From Byssothecium circinans (lineage: Eukaryota; Ascomycota; Dothideomycetes; Pleosporales; Massarinaceae): a DNA stretch of 64,000 nt. Positions 40,045 through 51,224 of the stretch are shown in pieces. Position numbers and translations under genes: made by a program. Each line of letters starts with the position of its first letter. The stretch's first letter is position 1. The stretch is taken from NCBI GenBank assembly GCA_010015675.1, contig ML977036.1, positions 173,067 through 237,066 on the forward strand, in the 5' to 3' direction. The notes beneath the pieces were generated by a model, which saw only the letters and a program-made list of their open reading frames with translations, was not told the origin of the DNA and did not search any database.

Positions 40045-42172
40045 ATGGGCACTCCAATACTAGCTCTCGAGACGTACCAGTACACATCGCTTCGAGCCGG
40101 GGACTCGACTTTCCGACTCCTGAAGCTATTGCAATACCGAGGTCCTGAGCTCGAATGTGAGCTTTTCCCGCAGTCGCTATCGAACAATGAACACGTTTCA
40201 TATGAAGCCCTCTCCTACGTATGGGGCAGCACCGAGCTTGTGGAATGCATAATACTTAATCGAAAGCGGCATTGGATAACAGACAGCCTGTACTCTGCGT
40301 TACAGTACTTGCGATTGCACGACAGAGACCGTTATCTATGGATTGATGCAATATGTATCAACCAAGCCGACAAAGAAGAGAAGGGCTGGCAGGTTCAGCA
40401 GATGGGAAGAATCTTTGGATCTGCTAAGGAAGTTCTCTTCTGGCTGGGAAAGGCAACGATAGAGATCACGAGTCTTATAGACGCACTCAATCAGCATTCA
40501 AGGACAGGTGCAGATTGCCAACTTGGACAGTTGACACTTGACGACAATCGTTGGGATAATTATCGTACCGGTTTACGGCAACTACTACGCCGACAGTGGT
40601 TCACACGGGTCTGGATTCTACAGGAAGTAGCAAACGCTCGAAAAGCTACTGTCTGTTGTGGCACTCGGTCCATTCCGGCGGATATATTTGCTTGTGCACC
40701 GTCCGTAATACGAGAAGAGCCTGAGCCGCACTGTCAACCTATATTGGAGATGATGCCAGGGCCTTCCCGGTCAGGATCTTGGTGGGGCCAGAAACGAGAC
40801 TTATGCACCCTCCTCCGCAGATTCCCAGCGAGCAAAGCAACAGACGAACGCGACAAGATATACGCCCTACTCGGCATGTCCTCTGAGCCTCTAGATACCC
40901 AAAGCATTGATATAGACTACCAGAAGCCGACTCACCAAGTTATTCACCGGGCTGTAACATATCTGCTTCATTCCACACCTGTATCCGTTCATGAGATTCT
41001 TAATCTCATGTACTACTTCGAAACTCTGGAAACAACCTATTTTGTGCTACGATCTGAGCAAGAGGAGGCAACAGAAATTCTTTTCCCTCATCTTCAATCA
41101 GGGAAAGTGCTGAACATGCCGATCAAGCCTGAAGAACCTGAGTTCATGTCCCAGGGCATAGTAGTTATTAATGATCCAGCGCTGTTCCTGTTTGAAAAGA
41201 GACTAGAAAGAAATTCCAAAGAGGAGGAGACATGTTACAGCCAGGTTGTTAGGCTTGTACTAGGCGGCCGGACGAACAAATCACAAGAACATGAGAAATA
41301 CGATAAGGGATTGCGGGTATTTTCATGGGGAAGTCCTGAGCACCGAGTCAAGATAGTGGTTATTCAAGACAGGAAAAAAGCTATAATAGGGGCTGCACTA
41401 CAAGGGTGCGGGCACATTGTGAAACACTTGCTGCACTTAAAAGTAGGAGACGAAGAAGGAGAGAAACTGGAAGATGAAGTGCTCGGAGAGGCCATAGATG
41501 AGGACCACATGCTGGCCGTTCAAACGATACTGCATCAGAATACCCATGTGCACGTGCACGTGCAGGGTGGATACCTTCGCAACGCACTCCAGGCGGCTTC
41601 ANNNNNNNNNNNNNNNNNNNNNNNNNNNNNNNNNNNNNNNNNNNNNNNNNNNNNNNNNNNNNNNNNNNNNNNNNNNNNNNNNNNNNNNNNNNNNNNNNNN
41701 NNNNNNNNNNNNNNNNNNNNNNNNNNNNNNNNNNNNNNNNNNNNNNNNNNNNNNNNNNNNNNNNNNNNNNNNNNNNNNNNNNNNNNNNNNNNNNNNNNNN
41801 NNNNNNNNNNNNNNNNNNNNNNNNNNNNNNNNNNNNNNNNNNNNNNNNNNNNNNNNNNNNNNNNNNNNNNNNNNNNNNNNNNNNNNNNNNNNNNNNNNNN
41901 NNNNNNNNNNNNNNNNNNNNNNNNNNNNNNNNNNNNNNNNNNNNNNNNNNNNNNNNNNNNNNNNNNNNNNNNNNNNNNNNNNNNNNNNNNNNNNNNNNNN
42001 NNNNNNNNNNNNNNNNNNNNNNNNNNNNNNNNNNNNNNNNNNNNNNNNNNNNNNNNNNNNNNNNNNNNNNNNNNNNNNNNNNNNNNNNNNNNNNNNNNNN
42101 NNNNNNNNNNNNNNNNACGAGCAGCTGGTGAAGCTGCTGCTCGACAAGGGCGCCGTCACCAACGTTGAGTGA
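40045..42172 (+). CDS. HET-domain protein with C-terminal ankyrin repeats, interrupted by assembly gap
   Basis: The ATG at 40045 (MGTPILALETYQY) starts 519 readable codons before the run of N. The HET domain is unmistakable: VSYEALSYVWGS (about 51-62), YLWIDAICINQADKEEKGWQVQQMGRIF (98-124), VLFWLGK and WFTRVWILQEVANARKATVCCG (185-206). Later come TDERDKIYALLGM and, before the gap, sequence of ankyrin-like character (IIGAALQGCGHIVKHLLHL). After the gap, EQLVKLLLDKGAVTNVE and stop look like the end of an ankyrin array. HET proteins trigger cell death on non-self recognition in vegetative incompatibility. The frame before the gap does not match the frame after it across 515 N, so the gap size is nominal or an intron lies inside. 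It is the last intact gene before the repeat-rich tract. Confidence 0.88.
41602..42116. other. Assembly gap (515 N)
   Basis: A run of N inside the HET/ankyrin gene. Ankyrin repeat DNA is repetitive, which may be why the assembly broke here. Confidence 0.99.
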
Positions 42173-43533
42173 GCCAATGTTAGGGCAGCGCACCCTCAGA
42201 CCATGATCAGCTCTGCGCTCGGCCGATCATGTGACTGAAGATTGAGTACGTACCCGCCCCCAGATCTGTCATATTCTGGATATAGTTCTTACTAGCGTAA
42301 CTTTCTCTCCTATATATATACTATTCTCTCTATTTCATAGAGGGCCGGGGATTAGCATGACTATATACCGTATCAATTCGCCACAGAGAAGCTTCGAGCA
42401 TGCTCTAAATAGTGGTGAGATGGGCTCTTCTAGAACTACGTACCCGTTCAAGATTCGTTACTTCAGCATCGTTAAACTGACAAACTCCTCCACCAACGCT
42501 AGCAGGGAGGACTGCCGAACCGCTCCTGCTAGGACCTTGTAAATGTTTCGAAATAAATAGATAACAGGTAGGTAGAGGTATATAAGGCGCAGCTTAGGAT
42601 TTCGCCACTTTTCAAACTATGTGTACCACCCCTGCAAAGCGGTACTACCTATCTAGTAAGGCGCCTTTCTAGCGGCCGTGCGCGCAGAATAACTGAAGTA
42701 TAGGAACTGGAAACCGATTTCGGTTATCACTGTACCAATGCGGCTCTCATGACATGATACCCTTTTGGATTGATCGAATCTCGATCGATCAAGAAGATAC
42801 GCCTAAGGAAAGAGAAATACATGCAGTCAATGGATCTAGAGCGCGTTGCACATCACAGATGGGGGTCGCGAAAGTCAACAACGTACAGGTCAGGTGGAAT
42901 ATCGCAGCTATATCTTCAAACTAAAATTAGGAATAGAAATCCCGAATTCGGACATATTATCCTTTGTGGAATGCATATAGCAGATGTGCCATATCCTAGT
43001 TCGCTCTTTGTCTAAGGGCGCTCGGTAATTTGTAATTTATACTCATTATTCTGCTCATCCACCTGTTTAGGAATTTTTTAAAGGATATGTCTTTTGGAAG
43101 CTTTTATTGCCCTGCTACTGCTACTCTAATTGGATGGATCCTGTCGCCCTAGTGCAGTGATAGTAGATCTAACACATTTCGAATCCTACTAGCGCCACGT
43201 ATGTGGGTCGCCTTGAACGATAGAACCAAGGGGCTATGCCGTCTAAGGCTAGAAGACAATGTTAGGAAGATGCCACCAAGGTATCAACAAAAGAGGTAGG
43301 AGGCGACCTTTCTTACCTAGGAGCGGGGTACTCTACTACCTTAAGAAGACAACTAGATAGACTCACAATCTTAGCAAGACCTTATATCTTTATTCTATTA
43401 TTAATTTTAGTCTGTTGTTGGCTAGCAATGCAGCTAAAAGAAGAATTCCTAGCCCTATATAAACAAAATAAGCTTACCTCTAACTTATCCTTACGTCTTA
43501 AAGCTACAAAACCTCCTGTACTAATACGTACAC
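42173..43533. other. AT-rich repeat-derived tract without a supported gene
   Basis: The transition from gene-dense DNA to RIP-like AT-rich DNA. It contains poly-pyrimidine and TATATA stretches (42300-42345) and a GGCGC...GCGCC-bearing segment around 42590-42670. The frames 42357-42542 and 42770-43015 have no recognisable content. It may include degraded flanks of the mobile element that carried the DUF3435 gene. Confidence 0.4.
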
Positions 43534-44472
43534 TTATAAGACGGTACCATAGATATCTAATGCATATTACTGCAAGTACATCTTATTATCAAGATATACC
43601 TAATAGAGATAGCAACTAAGCTAATCCCCTTTCTTAATATACTGTAGGTGCTTCCTCCTAAAATATTTACTAAGATCCCCTAAGGTATAGAATAAGTATA
43701 TGCGTACTTCTATAGGTAGACTCTAGTTAACTAAGCAAATAAAATATATCCTTAGTCTTATCTCTTTATATACTACTACCTTAGCTACTTCTAGCGCCTT
43801 TTTATTAAGATCTAGCTAGACATTATCTTCGTTCTTTTTAGGCAATATAATGCGATTACTTATATATTTTAGTAGGGATAGGTGTATTCTACCTTCCTTA
43901 ATCCTATAATATTGTATAATAGCATTAATAGCTGTATTCTACTAGCTAAACTCCTCTTCTAGTATAAGTCCTAGATAGGCTAGGATAGTATTAATTAACT
44001 CCTTCTATACTAGGAGTAGAGTACTATATCCTACTTTAAGTTTGTCCTTAATCTTAATGCTAGCAAGCTACTGCTTAATATCATGTATAGGCTATTTAAA
44101 CTCCTAGCATTCCTTAACATCCTAAAGAAGGGCATGCCGCTAACGCTACCTCTCCTAGTTAATCTTAGAGGTAAGCGCTTTATACTTTAGATATTTAGTT
44201 ACGTTAGTAAGGATACGTTTAAAATACTCTTATTAGTTAAGTAGAGAATAAATAGTAGGATTATTATTTATAGATACTAACTATTCTAGTATAAGTCATT
44301 ATAGCTAATAACAATTAATAGAATAGCTTATAGTATAAGCCGCCTATATAAGCGCCACCTAGGGCTAGATACCTTACACGATAGCCTACGTATTAACTAT
44401 AATACGCCGTAAGAGGTAGTACTTTAAGAACTTTGCTATACTAGCGTGCCCTATTATTAGGTTCTATATAGC
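43534..44472 (-). pseudogene. DUF3435 (tyrosine-recombinase, captain-like) gene relic, C-terminal part
   Basis: Read on the minus strand from element A leftward, one frame with several stops gives NLIIGHASIAKFLKYYL (about 44460-44410), then the IIVNT.AIV.GI segment and VALI.AAYTISYSI. Near the end come a block matching a CxxC..TPGDL.K.FRRKHL zinc-finger-like motif (about 43700-43660) and a last segment with C-x2-C, KM.LQ..ALDI.GTV and a stop at 43534-43536. This order (GHA, Y-L-[PR]RR[VI]T.[ND]T, basic middle, Cys/His C-terminus) is what I know from fungal DUF3435 proteins, the tyrosine-recombinase family that includes Starship captains. Nearly all stops are TAG/TAA at positions where Gln or Trp would fit. 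The rest of the gene continues beyond element A at 51225. Confidence 0.75.
44468..44472. repeat. Target-site duplication ATAGC, left copy (element A)
   Basis: ATAGC directly precedes the 5' LTR and recurs directly after the 3' LTR at 51220-51224. It marks insertion of element A into the DUF3435 gene. Confidence 0.92.
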
Positions 44473-44933
44473 TGTTACGATCTAGAAGCGGGGTCGCCAC
44501 ACTTATGTAATAACTAGCTGCACGCCCCAACCAGACAGACGGTCACGAGTAGTAAGTAAGTCACGTGACCATCCTAGCGTCCTAGGAATCCCAGAAGTCC
44601 CATGAGGGACTAGGACGAGTGGGACGGATGGGACGAAGGGACGCAACTAGTATATAGATAGACTTGATCTCTACATTGTAGGAGTCGTGTTCAACCTTTT
44701 ACTTAGGATTACAATCTATTTAGTATCTCATACTCCATGATTGTAAGCTTACCTAAGTTCACTAAGTGTACGCCCTTTAGACGAACATTACCACGTACTG
44801 TTGGAGTACCACCATGTGTCGCGAATTGATATCCCTTCTAGAGAACCAACTGAGCTCCAGAACCTCAAGCACCCTTGTCACCTAAAAGCTCTTTGAGCCA
44901 TCTCTAGTAATAAGCCCCCCCTAGATCTTAACA
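44473..44933 (+). repeat. 5' LTR of element A (461 bp)
   Basis: Begins TGTTACGATCTAGAAG and ends GATCTTAACA. It matches 50759-51219 end to end with transition differences only in the parts compared. Confidence 0.95.
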
Positions 44934-44953
44934 TTTTGAACACCCTTAGAAGG

Positions 44954-45865
44954 ATGTCTAAGACACACGATACCTAATCCTACGGCAACGCTAGCAAGGT
45001 CGCTAAACTAGATCTCTACTATGGAGATCGCGCCAAACTTAAAGGATGGCTCCTGCAAATTAACTTATACTTCAAGTTTGCAGCTAGTACCATTGACGAC
45101 GTAGACAAAGCCTCCTTTATTACGACCTACATGCGTGGTGACGCTAAATGATGGATTAACCCTTACCTCGCCAAATACCTAGACGACGATAATGATGATG
45201 ATGAAGTCATGATACTCTTTAAAGACTATACTTAATTTAAGACCCATCTCCGACAGGTCTTTGGAGTCTCAAACGAGGAATCCGTCGCAGGAAGGAAGGT
45301 GCAGCGCCTCAGACAACAACGCTCGGCCGCTGAATATGCCGCGGAGTTTCAACACTACGCAATTCAGACGGGCTAGGAAGATAAGGCACTCATGACAATG
45401 TATAGACAAGGCCTTAAGGATACCGTTAAAATGGAGCTCATGCGATTAGGAGCATCCATCACCACCTTAGAGGAACTATACCAGGAATCCATCAGAATCA
45501 ACGGACAACTATACGAGTTGACATCCGAGCTACATGACAAGCGAAGTAGACTCAGCGCGGGTAAGACTAAGAGTACCTACACCTGACCTAGGTACTTCCC
45601 CGCTATGAAGCTACGGAAGCAATACTCAGATCCCTACGGGTTGCAGCCAATGCAGCTTAATAACGTTGAGAAAGGGAAAGGGAAGGGCCACCGCTACAAG
45701 AAAGAAGCTAGGACGTGCTACTCGTGCGGAAGAACAGGCCACATCGCCAGAAACTGTCGCGTGAAGCCAGGAAGAGCTAAGCACACGGTCCAACGACAGT
45801 TAAATATAATCACGGCATCACATGCTTTAGGCTGCCTCCCTGACGTTAAAGAAGATGACGAATAG
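44954..45865 (+). pseudogene. gag of element A with in-frame stops
   Basis: Frame from ATG 44954 to TAG 45863-45865. It has a retrotransposon gag core (DLYYGDRAKLKGWLLQINLYF, then ..FKTHLRQVFGV.., RLRQQRSAAEYAAEFQHYA and ELYQESIRINGQLYEL) and a CCHC zinc knuckle CYSCGRTGHIARNC at about 45717-45758. Stops at the 7th codon and several later positions are TAA, TGA or TAG. Two stop-free stretches remain (45392-45586 and 45605-45865). Pol lies in another frame (-1 relative). Confidence 0.88.
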
Positions 45866-48800
45866 GAAGTGATCAATTCAGGCGAAGAAAGAGGAAACGC
45901 TGTTAGACGAAGGCTACAGGAACTATCTGTAAGAAAAAGGGTCAGCTAAGCCGCCAATTAGATATGGCACAATAAGGAAGTCAACACTATGGATAACAAA
46001 GTCTAGGACTTCCTTAACGACCCTAACCAACCCCTTAACGCGAGAGAACAACAACTTCGGGACTACTTACTCAGCGAACGAGCCAAGGATAATAAAGGAC
46101 CATCATGGGCTGACAGGGCTCTTCAAATCATTAGTAGAAAAGAAGAATACCTTGGAAAAGAAAATTAAGATCCCTATGACTCCGAACTACCTTATACTGA
46201 AGTCGCGCAAAGAAACCATCCACGATGGACGGATAAAGACCTAATATGGTACGACAGCGAAGTCACATTAGATAGTGACGAACCAATGGATTAAGGACGC
46301 TTAGGATATAATAACTAATACTAGAAGCCCAGCGCAGGACTCAACGATGAGTACCTGTACGAAGATCTAAACCCTAGGCCTAGGAAGCAATAGAAGCTAA
46401 GGCACCAGTAGGAGAAAGCCTATGAGAGGCAGGCCAACTAGGTGGACTAAGAGCTCGCAGAAGGAAGCATCCAACGAGCGGCACAGTAGGAAGAAATGAC
46501 CAAAGAATTGCGGTACGATATAGACTATCAAAATGGAAACCACGGAAAGCTTAGCTTCACCTAGTGTAATAACGACGGTTGTCTCACCCACTACGATGCG
46601 AAGGTGAAAGCAAGCTATTTCCTAACTATTAAGAAAGATTACAAGTTTAAATAGTATGACTACTATGACGATAAATGCCTAATATACTTATACGATAAAC
46701 GGGCACGACCATGGTTCCTGGGGAAAGAAGATCCTACGGAACTAATAAAGATGAACATGATTATTAATGACATCTACACTTAGAGCAAGTGGCAGACATG
46801 TCTACATACTAGGTGCAAGAGACACGCTAAAGAAAAAGAGAAGAATAGATTTAGAGCATCTTTTTTAGACCCTTACCTAACACTGCTAAAGGGTTGCACA
46901 CCTTAGAAGCAGCAGGTGAACGCCTAATCAAAATCCCAATCCATCTTAGTGGCAGAAAAATGAAGGCATTAGTAGATTTAGGATTATAAGTAAATTACAT
47001 CTTAATAGTAATGGCGCTCTTAGCGGGACTAAGGCCACTACTAAAGAAGGATCCCTACCCACTATACGTAGCAAACGGACAAGTCATGCTAGAGTAACCT
47101 AAGATCTAACATAAGATTACCTTAGCACTTATGAAAATCCACCACTACAGCGAACGGATCACCCTAGACTGTTTTGAGATGGCCACTCACAACGTCATAT
47201 TAGGGATCCCTTGGCTAAAAAGACACAACCTAGTAATTAACTAGAAGAACGACATGATATCATTAGTGAACTGCGCCTGCTAACGCACTTCAAAGCCTAC
47301 GCACCGACGGCGTTCGATGGTAGATGAGAAGGTAATTAATAACATTACTTTAACAAAGACGCGTTCAGTGAGAACAGTTAACTCTATAGATGCTACTTAG
47401 TCAACAGATTAACAAGTAAGAGTAAAGGAGAAAAAGGCACCTCTAGAGATCCCTAAAGAGTATAGAGAATGGGAGCACCTCTTTTAGGAAGACGTAGGCG
47501 CCACGGCGCTACCTAAGCATTAACCCTAGGACTGCGAAATTACGCTATAGGAAGGAAAGCAACTAACTTTTGGACTAATCTATTAACTATTAGAGAAAGA
47601 ACTAAAGGCTCTACGAGAATACATTAATAAGAGCCTAGTAAAAGGCTACATACGAGAGTTAAAGTTACTAGCAGGATACCTAGTCCTCTTCGCCCTAAAG
47701 AAGGACGGATCGCTGCGACTATATGTAGACTACTGGAAACTAAACGAAATCATAGTCAAGAATCATTATCTATTACCTAACATTAGAGAACTGCAGGATT
47801 GACTAGCGCGTGCAAAGATATTCACGGCTCTTAACCTATAAGACGGATACTATCTTATCCGCATAAAGGAAGGCGATAAATAGAAGATAGCATTTAGGAC
47901 ATGATACGGACACTATAAATATACTGTGATGCCCTTTAGTCTTACTAACGCCCCAGCGACTTTCCAAGCATTAATTAATAACGTATTGCGGACACACCTG
48001 GACATCTTTGTGATCGCATACTTAGATGACATACTTATCTATTTAGAAAACGTTGAAGAACATGTGAAACATATTAAGCAAGTACTTTCGTGCTTAGATG
48101 CCGCAGACCTGCGCCTCAAGCTAGAAAAATGCGAATTCCACAAGGAAGAACTTAACTTCCTAGGATTCGTAGTCAACACTACAGGGGTCAAGATGAGCCT
48201 AAAGAAAATACAAGTAGTATAGGACTAGCCGACACTAACAACAGTCAAAGAAGTGCAGGAATTCCTTGGATTCTGCAACTTCAACAGGAGGTTTATCAAA
48301 GAATACGCCTTGATAACCTTACCCCTGGTAGGACTCACTAGGAAGGACGTACTCTTTAGATAGTTAGAAGCATAAGAGAAAGCATTTAAAACCCTAAAAG
48401 AAAAATGTATAAGCCCACTAGTACTAGTAGCATTCAGGAGTAGAGAACTAATAAGAATTAAAACGGACGCATCTAATCTCGCACTCGGAGCAGCAGCTAG
48501 TTAGATGAGAAACGGCTAATGGCACCCTATTGCTTACTACTTAAGAAAGTTCTTAGGACTAGAAGAACGTTACAACGTACATGATAAGGAACTAATAGCT
48601 ATTATGGATTCATTAAAGCACTAGAGGGTATACGTAGAAAGCTGCTCTAAACTTACCATCTTTACTAACTATAAGAACCTACTTTACTTCACGACGACTA
48701 AACAACTTAACAGAAGACAAGTCAGATAGTCTGAGTTGCTTAGATAATATAAATTCAAGATCATATACACACCAGGCAAGGAGAACGGACGGGCTAATGC

Positions 48801-50220
48801 CCTCAGCCGACGAAGTGATATCGCAGGAACGAAGGAAACCATCAAAGCACCAATACTACGAGCTAACAAGGACGGGACCTTAGGACCGACCTAATAGCTA
48901 AACGGCATCCTGTGAATCAATAATAAAGTACCAGAGGAACTATAGGAAGAGATTATACGACAACATCACGATAACCCTGTACATGGACACCCTGGCATTT
49001 GAAGGACTATTGAACTAATTTAGAGAAATTATAAGTTTAAGGGCATAAAAGAAAAGGTTACACGCTTTATTAGCAGATGTATGGACTGCTAGAAAAACAA
49101 ACACAGCACGCACGCATCCTACGGAGAAATGCAACCCATTGAGCTACTAAAAACGCTATGGGAAGACATCTCTATAGACTTCGTAATAGGTCTACTAGTA
49201 TTAAGGGACCTTATAACTAGGATAACCTATAACGCTATCTTAGTAATCATTAATAGGTTTATGAAATACGCGGAAATGATACTATTCAGAAACAACTACA
49301 ACGCGGAATAACTTAGACACGTAATCCTAGATCAACTTATTAGATACTATGGCATACTAAAGTCAATTATTAGTGATAGAGACAAGCTCTTCACATTAAA
49401 TTACTGGAAAACGCTGATGGCTGCGATTGGAACGAAACGTAAGCTATCCACAGCATATCATCCGCAGACGGATGGACAGACGGAAAGAACGAATCATACG
49501 ATAAAGACATATCTATGAATCTACAGCAATACCTAGTAGAATAATTAGGTTTCCCTTTTACCTATAGCTTAATTAGCGTACAATAATAAAATATTAGAAT
49601 CCATAGGACAAACACTATTCTACGTAAACTACGGGAAACACCTAAATCTCTTTAAATGCACACTGCTAGGAGGCAAGGCAGCGGTAGCTTTAATAATGAT
49701 AGAGGACTTAAAGAACGTACACTAACGGTTATAGGTCAGCCTTAAAACGGCATAACGTAAAAGCATTTCATACGTAAACACAAAACGAAAAATGGCACCT
49801 TAGCTAGAAAGGGGGGATAGAGTATACCTACTTATAAAGAATCTTCGCACAAAATAACTAAGCAAGGGACTAGATAACGTTAAAGTTAGACCATTTTTAA
49901 TACAAGCTAGGATAAGCCCTATCAACTACTGACTCTAGCTACCTAAAGAAGCTAAGATACACCTAGTGTTCTACGTATCTAGATTGGAACTAGCAGACCC
50001 TAAGACACCGTTATAGAAAACATTCCATTATAAAGTTAAGGAAGAAAATAAATTCAAAGTCGAAAAGATCATAGACCAGAGAAATTGGAAAGGTAGAAGA
50101 GAATACCTAATTAAATGGAAAGGTTACCTAGAGAATGAAAACACATAGGAACTAATTACACACCTTATAGGTTACAAGTATCTCCTAAAGAACTAGCATC
50201 AACATTCTAAAAAGGCGACC
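45866..50220 (+). pseudogene. pol of element A (PR-RT-RNaseH-IN-chromodomain), degraded
   Basis: Protease: ALVDLG at about 46966-46983 in place of the usual ALVDSG. Reverse transcriptase about 47640-48220, with MPFSLTNAPATFQ and AYLDDILIY (about 48016-48042). RNase H about 48400-48830 (KTDASNLALGAA, YNVHDKELIAIMDS). Integrase zinc finger about 48960-49110 (HH..CC), catalytic core about 49130-49510 including ISIDF, SIISDRDKLF and AYHPQTDGQTER. Chromodomain about 50050-50170 (KIIDQRNWKGRREYLIKWKGYLENENT). Many TAG/TAA stops interrupt it. Confidence 0.9.
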
Positions 50221-50371
50221 AATTAATGGTAGCGGCACTGAGCGCGGCCTCTGGATTCACTAAAGTGATATCCTAAAGTAGAGCCTCCTACGCTTCTAAC
50301 GCCTCTAACTCCTCCATAGACGACATTCCTTTATCAAACATTTCCTGCTCCTTCTAACAAAGCAGTTTCTT

Positions 50372-50647
50372 TTATTTATGAAGCCTTGAAAGCTTCTCCC
50401 TCACTAGACGGGCGCGCTGTAGAGTGGCCTTGGCAATATCCTCTTCCATACGTAAGTGAGCCTCCTCTTCTTCTTCTAACGCCTCAAGACGACCCATCTC
50501 CTTATCAATTTTCGAGAAATCTAGTAAAGGTAAACCCGCAGGTTCACACAAGCTACGCCCAACACGAGTACAGTTATTGCAACGCTTGTGCGAGGACGAC
50601 AGTTTGCAAGGGAGCTGGCGGTCAGCGCAATAAGAACAAGCGACCAT
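50372..50647 (-). CDS. Antisense ORF of element A: Zn2Cys6-like motif plus coiled coil
   Basis: 91 residues, intact, on the strand opposite to gag-pol, between the chromodomain and the 3' LTR. The N-terminus has six cysteines spaced C-x2-C-x6-C-x8-C-x2-C-x7-C (CSYCADRQLPC ... CNNC ... C), which fits the fungal Zn(II)2Cys6 binuclear cluster rule (x2, x6, x5-12, x2, x6-8). The rest is acidic and helical (EMGRLEALEEEEEAHLRMEEDIAKA...), a probable coiled coil. Elements B and C carry an antisense ORF at the same place with the same cysteine spacing. There is no stop here although neighbouring pol is full of them. Role unknown; a DNA-binding or Gag-like accessory protein is inferred. Confidence 0.75.
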   Translation of the reverse strand: MVACSYCADRQLPCKLSSSHKRCNNCTRVGRSLCEPAGLPLLDFSKIDKEMGRLEALEEEEEAHLRMEEDIAKATLQRARLVREKLSRLHK

Positions 50648-50744
50648 GGCGAAGGAACCGCGACTGTCGATATGGTCAGCAAGTTGATGGCGGTGACGAA
50701 TGGAATAAAAGGGTGGTTATTAACTCATGAGGACATTAAGCTCT

Positions 50745-50755
50745 AAGAGGGGGGA
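50745..50755 (+). other. Polypurine tract of element A
   Basis: AAGAGGGGGGA directly upstream of the 3' LTR, the expected primer for plus-strand DNA synthesis. Confidence 0.85.
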
Positions 50756-50758
50756 TAG

Positions 50759-51219
50759 TATTATAATCTAGAAGTAGGGTCACCACACTTATGTAATAAC
50801 TAGCTGCACGCCCTAACTAGACAGACGGTCACGAGTAGTAAGCAAGTCACGTGACTATCCTAGCGTCCTAGGAATCCTAGAAGTCCCATGAGGGACTGGG
50901 ACGAGTAGGACGAATAGGATGAAGGGACGCAACTAGTATATAGATAGACTTAATCTCTACATTATAGGAGTCGTGTTTAACCTTTTACTTAGGATTATAA
51001 TCTATTTAGTATCTTATACTCTATGATTGCAAGCTCACCTAAGTTTACTAAGTGTACGCCCTTTAGACGAACATTACCACGTACTGTTAGAGTACCACCA
51101 TGTGTCGTGAATTGATATCCCTTCTAGAGAACTAACCAAGCTCTAGAACCTCAAGCACCCTTGTCACCTAAAAGCTCTTCGAGCTATCTCTAGTAACAAG
51201 CCCCCCCTAGACCTTAATA
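50759..51219 (+). repeat. 3' LTR of element A (461 bp)
   Basis: Begins TATTATAATCTAGAAG (TGTTACGATC with G-to-A and C-to-T changes) and ends GACCTTAATA. It is followed by the ATAGC duplication at 51220-51224. Confidence 0.95.
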
Positions 51220-51224
51220 ATAGC

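Larger units (their letters stand above)
44473..51219 (+). mobile_element. Ty3/Gypsy chromovirus-type LTR retrotransposon A, RIP-degraded
   Basis: A full-length element of 6747 bp. It has 461-bp LTRs (44473-44933 and 50759-51219) starting TG or TA and ending CA or TA, flanked by a 5-bp duplication ATAGC. Internal order is gag with a CCHC knuckle, protease, reverse transcriptase, RNase H, HHCC and DDE integrase, chromodomain, an antisense ORF, and a polypurine tract. The order RT-RNaseH-IN places it in Ty3/Gypsy; the C-terminal chromodomain makes it a chromovirus. LTR copies differ by C/T and G/A transitions in both directions, and gag-pol has many TAG/TAA stops, so the copy is dead. It sits inside the DUF3435 relic. 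Confidence 0.95.

Noticed and set aside
41381..42193. Minus-strand frames spanning the N run
   Set aside because: They are open only because N cannot make stops; the plus-strand HET/ankyrin reading is supported by motifs on both sides.
43141..43200. tRNA-like stretch with box A (TAGTGCAGTGA) and box B (TTTCGAATCC) look-alikes and GCGCCA end
   Set aside because: The boxes are only about 26 nt apart, too close for a tRNA, and no complete cloverleaf can be drawn. It may be a degraded tRNA or SINE scrap in RIPed DNA.
49129..49311. Short open frames inside elements A-C as separate genes
   Set aside because: They are pieces of gag-pol between RIP stops and carry Gypsy integrase, RT or RNase H motifs.
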